Source: Stercoripulliclostridium_A sp964480195 | Lineage (GTDB): Bacteria; Bacillota; Clostridia; Christensenellales; DTU072 | DNA: 64,000 bases | Reading direction: 5' to 3' | NCBI GenBank assembly: GCA_964480195.1 | Contig: CAYZOJ010000002.1 | Span: 1 to 64,000, forward strand | Shown: piece by piece, positions 32,794 to 42,100 of the stretch | How positions within the stretch are numbered: position 1 is the stretch's first letter | Layout of the letters: each line of letters begins with the position of its first letter | Translations under genes and position numbers: made by a program | Notes under the pieces: model-generated | Told to the model about the DNA's origin: nothing | The model's database searches: none | Seen by the model: the letters and a program-made list of their open reading frames with translations, nothing else

Positions 32794-35760
32794 ATGAAAA
32801 AGTTTCGCCTGACAATTTATCTGCTCGTATTAACGTTGCTCCTCACGGCAGGAGCTCTCATCGGTTGTACCTCGGACGGAGGAACTTCTTCCTCGGCAAA
32901 AGACGCCGCAACGTCGATACAGGTTGTCGAAACACACGTTTATCTTGCTCCGGAGGGCGATCCGAGCACGTATGCTTTGCAACCTACCGTTTTCCCGTTG
33001 GAAACGGCAAGTCAGGACGTTTACTACCGTTTGTCCGACTCCAAAGACAGAGAGTATCTCAACGTAAGCTCGGACGGTATTTTACAAGCAAAAAAACTCA
33101 AAACGGACGAAGAGGGTAACAACGTCGATATAGTCGTTCGCGTCATAAGCGCGGTTACTCCGTCCGTATACGTAGACGTTACGGTTACCATAGAAGTCGT
33201 GGCTGTCGAAAGAATTACTTTCTCTCCCCAAACCGTCATCGTCGAGTTGCAGTCCCCGGGCGTACAGCTTAGTCCCGTATTTTATCCGTCGCACGCGATT
33301 ACCGGACGTAACGTTTCGTACTCGTCGGACGACAGAAGCATCGCTACCGTAAACTCCTCCGGTTTCGTAACTCCTCGCGGTATAGGTAAAGTCGCGATTT
33401 GGGTCAAAACTCCCGTTCAGGAAGCTTTCGGCACGCCCGTTACCGGCGTCGTATACGTCGACGTCAGATACTCCGAACTCAATTACAGAATGGATCTTAC
33501 CTCGTCGCCGTCCACTCTCAATCAGATAGTCGGGCAAGCGGAAGAGATAAGCTTCGTTCTTAATAGGCTTAATTCGATTTGCGATCCTTCGCCGTCGATT
33601 ACTTGGTACGTCAATACGTCCACGATAAACGAAGTCGGCGTCAAGGACAGCAAGATTTTGAACTACACCCCCTCGACGCTCCCCGCGGGCGAGTATTATA
33701 TCAGGGCGGTGCTTTCCAACAACACTCAGCGCAAGGAACTCGTTTCCGATATGTTACGGATGTATAATCCCCTCGACGTCATAAACGCGGACATAATCAA
33801 CGAGGAAAGCGAGTTCGCGGTAGGCGATATTGCCAAGATACTGGTAACTTTCGGCAGCGATAAGTATCCGCCGGAAAGCTATCGTTGGACAATAAACCGT
33901 CCGGACGGCAAGACCGAGTCGATAGACAAAGAGCGCGCGGAGCAAAATTCGTCGCTCGGCGTAGTAGGCGATTTGAATTACGCGTTCGATATGGCGGGCG
34001 TTTATACGATCACCGCGGAAGCCGTCGTAAAGGGCGGACTTTCGGGAGTGAAGAGTTCTCCCATAACGGTTACCGTCGGCGAAGCACCCGAAATCGTCGA
34101 TTTATACAATCTCTACATTGACGGTATCGTTACCGACAACGGCTACGCGCCGACCGTCAACTGGGACGCTCTCCCGTACGCGACCGATTATTCCGTCGAG
34201 ATACGCGTTGGCGGAGAGGACGGCGTCGTTCATTCGCTCAATTCCGTCGCTCAGCCGACGTCTTTTGGTGCAAATTATGTGATTATTCCCTCCGAAATTG
34301 CGGATTTCGATACCGATTTTGAAGTTCGCGTCAAAACCTCGGGCTATGCTTGGACGGAGACAATTAAATACGAAGCAAGCTCGATTACCGCCGACGTTTA
34401 CGAATACTTTAACGTTTTAATAGGCGATTATAACGCGTACATCGCGAATGTCGAAGAACTCGGAACGCTATTGAACTATTTGTGCGTTTTCCGTCCCGAC
34501 GAGCTCAAAGCGCCCAAGTCGGAAGACACGTACGAATTTACCGTGTATATTCCGTTTGCGTACGAAGACTTGCCCGAGGGCGTATATCCGGTAAACGATA
34601 GCGACGTTCCCTCGAGAGATGAGGTCTCTTACGTCAACGCATACGATCTTGTTATCGCGTCTATGCGCGCTTATGCCGAATCTTCGGCGTTCTCGCTCGG
34701 GTTCTCGTCTGCGGAAGTGCGCGGAGCCACTAAAATACAGATTAGATTCAACACGGACGTCGAGCCGTCCGTTATCACCGAATACGATGCCGTCGCGGAC
34801 GCGGAATATAAATATTCAGACCCGGAATTTGCCGGAACCGCCGGCGGTACGGGCAGGGTAAGAGAACTTGCCGTGGACGCTTTGGAACGCGAAATTTCCG
34901 TAACGACAAGCAATCAATTATACTTTGCTATAGCCGAGGGCTACAAGCCCGTTCCCGTAGAGGGAAGCACTGCGGAACGCATATACGACAGCGCGCGCAA
35001 CGTTATTTACGGCGTAACGACGTCGGAGATGAGCGCGACCGACAAAGCTCTCAATTTATACAGATGGCTTTCGCTCAACGTCGTTTACGATTACAAGCTT
35101 TCGGCGAGCGATAAGACGGATTTGGGCGACAATGAAGCTTTCTATCTCGAAGGCGTATTCGATAACGGTCTTGCCGTTTGTGACGGTATTGCAAAGGCGT
35201 ACGCGATGTTACTGCGTATGGACGGCGTACCCGCTTACAAAGTGTGCGGAACAACGAACGACGGCATGGGACACGCTTGGAACAAAATGCTTATAGACGG
35301 CGGTTGGGTCGGCGCGGACGTTACTTGGAGCAATTACGGCGTTTCGATAGGCACCGACGTAGTCGAAAAATTAGAACTTTTAAGTTACGATTATTTTGCG
35401 GTTACTGACGAAGATCTCGATGTTTCGCATAACACCTACGGCATATATCCTTCCGCCGTAACGAGTGCCGGAAATTACGCTTACACTTTAAGTATCGGCA
35501 ACGGTTACGACCTTATAACCGATTCCGACGCCGAACTCGAATACCAAGTATGCACCTACCTTAAAAAGTATGCGGAAGAGAACGGCGACGCGTGGATCGG
35601 ACTGTCGGTTTCCGAAGACTATGTCGAGGCAAACGGCGGAGTACTCGGCGGTGCGTACGGTGAAATCAATAATAAAATCGCTTCGTATGCAATCGAAGGC
35701 TATGTCGCGGAAACATACAGAAACGGCAACATAATTTACGTAAGACTCAAAAGGAGCTGA
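32794..35760 (+). CDS. surface lipoprotein with Ig-like domains and a transglutaminase-like domain
   Basis: A 988-residue secreted lipoprotein. The signal peptide MKKFRLTIYLLVLTLLLTAG ends in LIGC, the lipidation site at about residue 25. A BIG2-type Ig-like domain (about 130-215, with VSYSSDDRSIATVNSSGFVT) and further beta-sandwich segments (about 330-430, ITVTVGEAPEI) follow. The C-terminal part holds a transglutaminase/protease-like core with an intact Cys-His-Asp triad: C796 (LAVCDGIAKAYA), H827 (GMGHAWN) and D842 (GADVTWS). It therefore probably cleaves or crosslinks surface proteins or peptidoglycan peptides. The next gene begins two bases after its stop, and a second giant lipoprotein lies 3.4 kb downstream. 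Confidence 0.88.
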   Translation: MKKFRLTIYLLVLTLLLTAGALIGCTSDGGTSSSAKDAATSIQVVETHVYLAPEGDPSTYALQPTVFPLETASQDVYYRLSDSKDREYLNVSSDGILQAKKLKTDEEGNNVDIVVRVISAVTPSVYVDVTVTIEVVAVERITFSPQTVIVELQSPGVQLSPVFYPSHAITGRNVSYSSDDRSIATVNSSGFVTPRGIGKVAIWVKTPVQEAFGTPVTGVVYVDVRYSELNYRMDLTSSPSTLNQIVGQAEEISFVLNRLNSICDPSPSITWYVNTSTINEVGVKDSKILNYTPSTLPAGEYYIRAVLSNNTQRKELVSDMLRMYNPLDVINADIINEESEFAVGDIAKILVTFGSDKYPPESYRWTINRPDGKTESIDKERAEQNSSLGVVGDLNYAFDMAGVYTITAEAVVKGGLSGVKSSPITVTVGEAPEIVDLYNLYIDGIVTDNGYAPTVNWDALPYATDYSVEIRVGGEDGVVHSLNSVAQPTSFGANYVIIPSEIADFDTDFEVRVKTSGYAWTETIKYEASSITADVYEYFNVLIGDYNAYIANVEELGTLLNYLCVFRPDELKAPKSEDTYEFTVYIPFAYEDLPEGVYPVNDSDVPSRDEVSYVNAYDLVIASMRAYAESSAFSLGFSSAEVRGATKIQIRFNTDVEPSVITEYDAVADAEYKYSDPEFAGTAGGTGRVRELAVDALEREISVTTSNQLYFAIAEGYKPVPVEGSTAERIYDSARNVIYGVTTSEMSATDKALNLYRWLSLNVVYDYKLSASDKTDLGDNEAFYLEGVFDNGLAVCDGIAKAYAMLLRMDGVPAYKVCGTTNDGMGHAWNKMLIDGGWVGADVTWSNYGVSIGTDVVEKLELLSYDYFAVTDEDLDVSHNTYGIYPSAVTSAGNYAYTLSIGNGYDLITDSDAELEYQVCTYLKKYAEENGDAWIGLSVSEDYVEANGGVLGGAYGEINNKIASYAIEGYVAETYRNGNIIYVRLKRS

Positions 35761-35762
35761 AA

Positions 35763-36602
35763 ATGGAATACAAAATAGGCAGTTGTTTTTTAGGAAGAAC
35801 GCTCGAACTCACCGATGGTAAAATCGAAATCGGCGTAACGCTTGACGTCGGACCGAGAATTATCAAACTCAACAAAATCGGTTCGGAGTCGATTATGTAC
35901 GAAGACGTGGCGGAATCCGTTACGCGCGACGTTTCCGCAGAGTACGGAGAGGGCAAAATGTGGCGCATTTTCGGCGGGCACCGTATATGGTTGTCGCCCG
36001 AAGATAACACCACTTATTACCCCGATTGCACGCCCGTAGACTATGAAATTACGTCTGACGGCGCAATCTTTACCCCGAAAGCGTGGGAGGAAAGAGGCGT
36101 AGCGCCGAGTCTTGAAATAGTAATGCGCGGTAACGGCGAACTCGACGTCGTAATGCGTATGAAAAACATCGGCGGGGAAACGCGCAGACTTTGCGTGTGG
36201 GCGCTCACCGTCCTTAAAGTGGGAAGCGTGGTTACCGTGCCTCTCTCGACAGAGGATACGGGCTTCCTTGCCAACAGAAACATCGTACTTTGGCACTATA
36301 ACGACGTTCACGACGAGAGATTTACTCTCGACAACGACAAGTTCGTTTTGCGCGGTACGCCCGACGCGGAGGGTCCGTTCAAGGTCGGTACTTGGCTCAA
36401 ACACGTTAAGGCGGAGTACCGCTACAAGGATACTCTCTTTATAAAAGAAACGGAAGGACTCGCGGGGGACGCTCCCGACTTTTGTTGCAATATGGAAACT
36501 TACACCAACCGCTATATACACGAAGTCGAAACGCTTTCGCCCATACGCGACGTTGCGCCCGGTGAAACTCTCGTTCACGTCGAGAAGTGGACCGTAAGAT
36601 AG
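35763..36602 (+). CDS. DUF4380-like, galactose-mutarotase-type beta-sandwich protein
   Basis: A 279-residue protein rich in beta strands, with features of the aldose-epimerase superfamily: LDVGPRIIKLNKIGSESIM, GGHRIWLSPEDNTTYYPD, VMRMKNIGGETRRLCVWALT and PGETLVHVEKWTV. It probably binds or epimerises a sugar or serves as a carbohydrate-recognition enzyme in the cytoplasm (no signal peptide). The DUF4380 assignment is from the GGHRxWxxPE-type motif and is moderate. It lies two bases after the lipoprotein gene and shortly before ROK and PIG-L genes, so a shared role in sugar or amino-sugar metabolism is likely. Confidence 0.72.
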   Translation: MEYKIGSCFLGRTLELTDGKIEIGVTLDVGPRIIKLNKIGSESIMYEDVAESVTRDVSAEYGEGKMWRIFGGHRIWLSPEDNTTYYPDCTPVDYEITSDGAIFTPKAWEERGVAPSLEIVMRGNGELDVVMRMKNIGGETRRLCVWALTVLKVGSVVTVPLSTEDTGFLANRNIVLWHYNDVHDERFTLDNDKFVLRGTPDAEGPFKVGTWLKHVKAEYRYKDTLFIKETEGLAGDAPDFCCNMETYTNRYIHEVETLSPIRDVAPGETLVHVEKWTVR

Positions 36603-36624
36603 TTTAATTTTGTTCGGAGGCTAT

Positions 36625-37953
36625 ATGCTGGACCGCGGATACGTACCGATGTATCTATATCAAAAACGTTTTTTAGAAGGTTTGTCGCATACCGCGCATA
36701 AACCTTTTGTTTTATCTCTCGAACGCGGAGAGGGCGAATACGAGAGATACGAAACCGCTCTTTACGCGGTCGGACACGAAGCCGAAAACCTCGAATATGC
36801 CGTTAAAATCGTCAAGACGATGCTCTGGGCATACGGCGGTTATAAGTTCTGTTTAGAGGGCGGAGAAGGCGTTTTAGAAGGGCTTAGAGAGATCTTTTCC
36901 GAGCACGGGGCACGGGCGTTCGATTATAACTTTATGCGCGACGTTTATCTTAAACCGCTTACGTTCGAAGTCGTCGGAGAGGGCGAAGCTCCGCTGACGG
37001 CGTGCAAGGCAAAACCGTCCGCACAAAACGCGACGGGCAGGAAAATCGGGTTCGACGCGGGTGGCTCGGATAGGAAGGTTACCGCGTGCATAAACGGCAG
37101 TTCGGTATACGAAAACGAGACAGTTTGGTTCCCCAAACTCAATAAAGACCCGTCTTATCACGAAGACGGTATTTGCGACAGCATAGACAAAGGGCTGGTT
37201 GCGTTGGGCGGAAAAGTAGACGCGATAGGAGTGTCTACCGCGGGCATTGTCGTAGACGGCGAAGTCAGGGTAGCATCCCTTTTCCGTCTTGTGCCGGACG
37301 AACTTCGCGAGAAGCGGATTCGCCCGATTTATCTTAATCTTTCAAAGAAATACGGGTGTCCCGTGGCTGTTGCCAACGACGGCGACGTAACGGCTCTTGC
37401 AGGTGCTCAGTCGCGCGGTCGCGGTAAGCTCATAGGCATGGCAATGGGCACGAGTCTTGCCGGCGGATACGTGGACGGAGATATGCGCATACGCGGTTGT
37501 CTTAACGAATTCGCGTTCGTGCCGGTGGACGCAAATCCCGAATCCGCGACGGACGAATGGAGCGGAGATAACGGCGTCGGAGTAATGTACCACTCTCAAG
37601 ACGGCGTTATAAAGCTTGCGACGGAAGCGGGTATAGATATGAGCGGAGCGGATTCGCCCGCCGAAAAATTAAAGGTAGTGCAGTCGCTTGCCGAAAAAGA
37701 AGACGAACGCGCGGTAGCGGTGTTCGAGCGTATGGGCGACTACTTCGGATACACCGTGCTTTGGCTCAAACAATTTTACGAAGCCGACGCGGTTATGATG
37801 CTCGGAAGAGTAGCTTCCGGCAGGGGTGGCGACATACTGTTTGCGAGAGCGACGGAAGTCATAAAATCAGAAAACGAAGACGTCGAAATCGTGCTTCCGG
37901 ACGAGATGTCCAGAAGGCTCGGTCAAAGCTATACGGCGTCCGGGTTAATATAA
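36625..37953 (+). CDS. ROK family sugar kinase/regulator-like protein with N-terminal extension
   Basis: A 442-residue protein. Residues from about 145 onward form a ROK (repressor/ORF/kinase) domain: the phosphate loop KIGFDAGGSDRKVTACING, VDAIGVSTAGIV, VAVANDGDVTALAGA with the catalytic-type Asp, and IGMAMGTSLAGGYVDG. The zinc-binding CxCGxxGC of typical ROK proteins is not present. The first ~140 residues are a separate domain I do not recognise (FVLSLERGEGEYERYETALY, NLEYAVKIVKTMLWAYGGYK); there is no HTH, so it is not a NagC/XylR-type repressor. Start 36625 is chosen over a TTG further up because GGAGG lies four bases before it. Ten bases separate it from PIG-L. Confidence 0.8.
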   Translation: MLDRGYVPMYLYQKRFLEGLSHTAHKPFVLSLERGEGEYERYETALYAVGHEAENLEYAVKIVKTMLWAYGGYKFCLEGGEGVLEGLREIFSEHGARAFDYNFMRDVYLKPLTFEVVGEGEAPLTACKAKPSAQNATGRKIGFDAGGSDRKVTACINGSSVYENETVWFPKLNKDPSYHEDGICDSIDKGLVALGGKVDAIGVSTAGIVVDGEVRVASLFRLVPDELREKRIRPIYLNLSKKYGCPVAVANDGDVTALAGAQSRGRGKLIGMAMGTSLAGGYVDGDMRIRGCLNEFAFVPVDANPESATDEWSGDNGVGVMYHSQDGVIKLATEAGIDMSGADSPAEKLKVVQSLAEKEDERAVAVFERMGDYFGYTVLWLKQFYEADAVMMLGRVASGRGGDILFARATEVIKSENEDVEIVLPDEMSRRLGQSYTASGLI

Positions 37954-37963
37954 AGGAGAGCAT

Positions 37964-38770
37964 ATGAAACTCAATTCAAAAGCGGAAATCGTACACGGAA
38001 AAAAGCAAGTTTACACCGATTTGGTAGTATCTGCACATCAAGACGATATCGAGATTATGTGTCCCCAAGCGATAATTAAGGGATACCAAAGTGCGGAAAA
38101 CGGAATGGTTGCGGTCGTTTGCACTGACGGTGCGGGAAGTCCTCGCGCAGGCGAATTCGCAACGATGACGGACGAAGAAATGAAGCGTGTTCGCAGGGTA
38201 GAGCAGATACGCGCGGCGGAAGTCGGCGACTACTCCGAACTCGTAATGCTCAACTATACGTCGTCGGAAATGAAAGACAGGGGAAATCCTTCTCCCGCAA
38301 ACGACATCGCGGAAATTATCAAGGAATACCGTCCTCGCGTTATGCACATTCATAACCTTGCGGACAAGCACCCGACGCACGTCGGCACGGCGGTAAATTG
38401 CATTAAGGCAATACGTTCGCTCCCCAAAGAGCTTCGTCCCGAAAAGCTTTACGGTTGCGAAGTTTGGAGAGGTCTTGACTGGCTCGACGACGAAGAAAAA
38501 GTCGTATTCGACCTTACCGGATACGAAAAACTCATGCGCGAAGTGCTTGACGTTTACGTCAGCCAAATCGCGGGCGGAAAGGCGTATTGCACGGCGTCCA
38601 TAGGCAGAAGATTCGCAAACGCTACGTACTCCGCAAGCCACGGTGTGGACGTTTGTGAGCTTGCGTCTTACGCGATGGATCTCACTCCTCTAATTGAGGA
38701 CGACACCATAGATCCGCGCGAATTCATTCTTACAAAGATTCGCAAATTCGAGTCCGACCTCTTGATTTAG
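37964..38770 (+). CDS. PIG-L family deacetylase
   Basis: A 268-residue zinc-dependent N-acetyl-sugar deacetylase of the PIG-L/LmbE family. The N-terminal metal motif appears as SAHQDDIE (the family's AHPDDE with Pro replaced by Gln and an Ile before Glu), and the second as HIHNLADKHPTHVGTA, supplying His ligands. The expected reaction is removal of acetyl from an N-acetylglucosamine-type group. AAAGGAG precedes ATG 37964. It closes the mutarotase-like/ROK/PIG-L set and is followed by a terminator. The Gln substitution leaves some doubt about full activity. Confidence 0.88.
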   Translation: MKLNSKAEIVHGKKQVYTDLVVSAHQDDIEIMCPQAIIKGYQSAENGMVAVVCTDGAGSPRAGEFATMTDEEMKRVRRVEQIRAAEVGDYSELVMLNYTSSEMKDRGNPSPANDIAEIIKEYRPRVMHIHNLADKHPTHVGTAVNCIKAIRSLPKELRPEKLYGCEVWRGLDWLDDEEKVVFDLTGYEKLMREVLDVYVSQIAGGKAYCTASIGRRFANATYSASHGVDVCELASYAMDLTPLIEDDTIDPREFILTKIRKFESDLLI

Positions 38771-38820
38771 GGGCGGGTGCGAGGCGCGCGAAGGCGCCGA
38801 GCGGTTAAATAAAAGTAAAT

Positions 38821-38853
38821 AGTCGGCGTTTTCGGACGCCGACTTTATTTTTT
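38821..38853 (+). terminator. terminator of the ROK/PIG-L unit
   Basis: Perfect 9-bp stem AGTCGGCGT (38821-38829) / ACGCCGACT (38836-38844), loop TTTCGG, then TTATTTTTT. Confidence 0.9.
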
Positions 38854-39012
38854 CACTTAAACTTCATAAAAATTTCTTTATACTTCACGGGGGAACGGGT
38901 TTCCACAACATATTGCGGTTTTCGGGTTCGAGGTACCCAATTTGTACCGCCCGATGTGTAGGTTGTGTGAACGTTACATTAAAATGCGCGTATAAAATAT
39001 TATAAAAGACTA

Positions 39013-39041
39013 TTGACAAAAAAATGCCGTCGTCGTAAAAT
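39013..39041 (+). promoter_or_regulatory. strong promoter of the giant lipoprotein gene
   Basis: TTGACA (39013-39018), a 17-bp spacer, TAAAAT (39036-39041). Transcription would begin near 39048. Between the upstream terminator and this promoter (38854-39012) there is only AT-rich sequence and an imperfect hairpin around 38915-38950 (GCGGT...ACCGC). Confidence 0.8.
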
Positions 39042-39047
39042 AATTGC

Positions 39048-39154
39048 AGAGCGGAGCCGAGAAGTCGGTTCCGTTTTGAAATTTATTATTACGCGCGTAA
39101 TACGCCGACGCGTAAAACGCCCGTAAACTCCACCACCTCACAAGGAGAAACACA
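39048..39154 (+). promoter_or_regulatory. structured 5' leader of the giant gene
   Basis: The ~107-nt leader contains a hairpin CGGAGCCGA (39052-39060) / TCGGTTCCG (39065-39073, one G:U), then a perfect 16-bp palindrome TATTACGCGCGTAATA (39087-39102), and CAAGGAG just before ATG 39155. The stems sit at the very 5' end and could stabilise a long message. No known riboswitch is recognised. Confidence 0.5.
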
Positions 39155-42100
39155 ATGAAAAAAGGTTTGATTTACAAGCTGGTGCTAGTGATTTTGATAG
39201 CCTCGCTTGCTCTTGTTCTCTTCGCTTGCTCGCCGAGAGAAGAAAGTCCGACCGATTCCGACGTCATAAGCGGTAACGATTCCGAAGTTGTCGAAGAAAC
39301 GCGCCTCAGGGAGCGTATCAAAGACGATGACGCGAACAAGCTTATACAGACGGGCGTTGACAACAACCTCGAATACTACTCCGCTTCCGATAATCCGGAA
39401 TGGTACATAATCGACATGACGATGGAGTATGAATCCGAGTATTTCTGGCTTGACTCCGAAGAGCTCGAAGACACGAGTTCGGCGTTCCAAATGGAACTCA
39501 AGGCGAATTTCAATCTTAAAGAGAATTCCAAGAGCCAGTTGTACTTGCAGGTTCGTAACGCGAACAGACAACCCGTATTCTGTGTTTACTACGCTTCCGG
39601 CTATACGTATGTAGTCGTCGGAACGCAAAAATACTATACGCCGGAACTCAACTTTACAGAGGTGGGTAAGTTGGTTTACGGAGCGTTGGCAGGTACCGAT
39701 CTCAATTTGGTACAAGCATTGGGCGGTCTTATGTCGGGCGGTTCGACCGGCCTCGAATCTCTCTTAGGTAGCTATGCGAGCTTGCTTACCTTTGTCCCGT
39801 CCCTTATTTACCCTACGGGCAAAACAAACTCTTATTCGACAGTTTACAATTACGACGCCGTATCCGGCAAATATCTCAACCAAGACGTAAGCAGAACGAT
39901 TAAACTCAACGACTTGCTCAATATGCTTTCGGGTAGCGGTATTTCCATTCCCGGCGTATTCTCGATATCTTTCGGAACGATCTGGGACCTTGTCGGACTC
40001 AACCTCGACCCCGTACTCGGACAGTTCCTCGGCTTCACTTTTGAAGATCTCGGCAACAAAGATTGGCCCAAGATGAACGCGTATCTTACCGCGCGCACGG
40101 AACTCGAAACCTTTACCAAGACGGACGACAACGGAATCGAATCCGTGGTTCAGGATTACGTTATGAAGGGTATCGGCATCGAGATCGGAACCACCGGCGA
40201 CGTCGAGCAAACGCGTGAAAAATACGCGGGCTACACGCCTTCCGATATGGCTTCGGGCGAAAAGGTTGAAGAATACAGCATCAATATCGGTCTTACCCCC
40301 ATAATGATGTATGCAAGCGACGAGCCTTTGAGTATCAACTTCGGCGGACTCGGACTTAACGAAAGCGGACGTAAAGACACTTATACCGAAGGCGGTCTCG
40401 GCAACATAGCTCTCGGAGCTACAATGTACGTCGAAAACGACGCCAACGGCAAGATAACCCTCAACTCTATTTTGGGCGAAGCATTCGATTTGAACCTCGG
40501 CGCTCTCGGCGATATGGCAATAGATTTCCCGTACGCCGCTCGTTACGCACTCGGTCTTGACGTAAAAGTCGCTCTCGACTTCTTCGACGCTCAAAAAACT
40601 CAACTCGAATTGACGATATCGTTTAACGATACGCCTCTCATCCGCGCGTTTATAGACGGCACCGACTTGTATCTCAACTTCGACGATATGCAAGCGTATT
40701 CGGGAGCCGTAATCCCCAAACTCAAACTCAGCGGTTTCAGCATAAACGGTATGCTCGGAGGCATACTCGAATCGGCAAGACCGTATCTCGACCCGAACTA
40801 TACTGCGTCTACAATTCAAAATATGTCTTCGTCCGCACGTAACGAAGAGGGCGACGGCACCGAAGAAGGCTCGTCCGTAGACGTCATGGCAATAATCAAG
40901 GTAGTCCTCGACAACCTCGTATTGCCGGGAAGAGGCGACTACCGCGTAGACGCAAACGGCGAAATCGAACGCGACGCGGACGGCAACCCCGTTCCCAACG
41001 ATTGGGTAATATCCCTTAATCTCGACAACAAAGCGTTGACCGAGATATTCGGCATGATTACTCCCGTAAACGGCGATTTGGGCGAAGATCTTTGCATAAA
41101 CCTCTCGTTCGTTCAACAGCTCGAGTTCCTCAGCACGATAGCGCTTAACGTCGATATAACCGATTCCGTAAGACTCGGACTTACGTTCGACAATATCTCC
41201 TACCTCAGCGAACCCGACTGGGATAACTACGAAATGATCGACACCGCGGAAAAACGCGAAGCGTACACCGATATGTCGATATTCAAGACCGGCGAAGACT
41301 ACACCTACGTCAACACCAAGTACAGCGTGTTTATGCAAGGTTCGGTAAATCTCGGTATGAACCAGTCTACCGAAGAGGGTATCGACCTCGGCGGACTCAT
41401 CGGACAGTTCATCGACGGATTGTTGCTTTCCATCAACATCGAAAGAGGCAAGGACCTCAAATTCGAGTACAGATTGGAAGCTAATACCAACCTCCTCGAC
41501 TTATCGACGACAACCCTCAAACTCAGCGTATTCCACACCGATCCTCTTACCAAGAAGGAAACCGTGTACATACGCATATTCTATATGGGCACGGACGATA
41601 CGTTATATATCGACCTCAAAGACCTCAAACTTCTTTCCGACCAAATCAACGGTTTGAGTTCGCTCGGCGACCTGCCTCGTCTTAAATACGAAAATCTCGG
41701 TTTGAAAGACATGCTCCAAGGTCTTGACATAGCCGGCGCGATAAGCGGAATCGTTACGAACGGCGGGCAAAACGCTCCGCGTTCTCTGACGGTTGACACG
41801 TCCGACCCCGATTTCTTGGCCAAAACGCGCGACTCCATAGTCGGATTGCTTTACGCATTCAATACGATTGGCGGTTACGAAGGATTCCTCGGCAATCCCG
41901 CCGAAAGCATCGTCAACGCGTTTAACGCGCTTTACGGCGAAGAGGGCGACGGTTCAGAGGGCGACGGCTCCGAAGGCACCGACGACGGCGGTATCGACAT
42001 TATGGCGATAGTGGCGGCGGCACTCGAAGGCGTTACGATAGACGATATAGCGGGAACACTCTCGATTAACGTCGCGGCGAACGTTTTGAGCGCGGTTATG

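Noticed and set aside
36610..36624. TTG start for the ROK gene, five codons upstream
   Set aside because: The GGAGG ribosome site lies inside that extension, so ATG 36625 is the likelier start.
39764..41338. 524-codon open frame on the minus strand inside the giant gene
   Set aside because: It is antisense to the giant gene in a frame kept open by that gene's codon bias. It has no ribosome site, no recognisable domain, and an implausibly Val/Tyr/Arg-rich composition.
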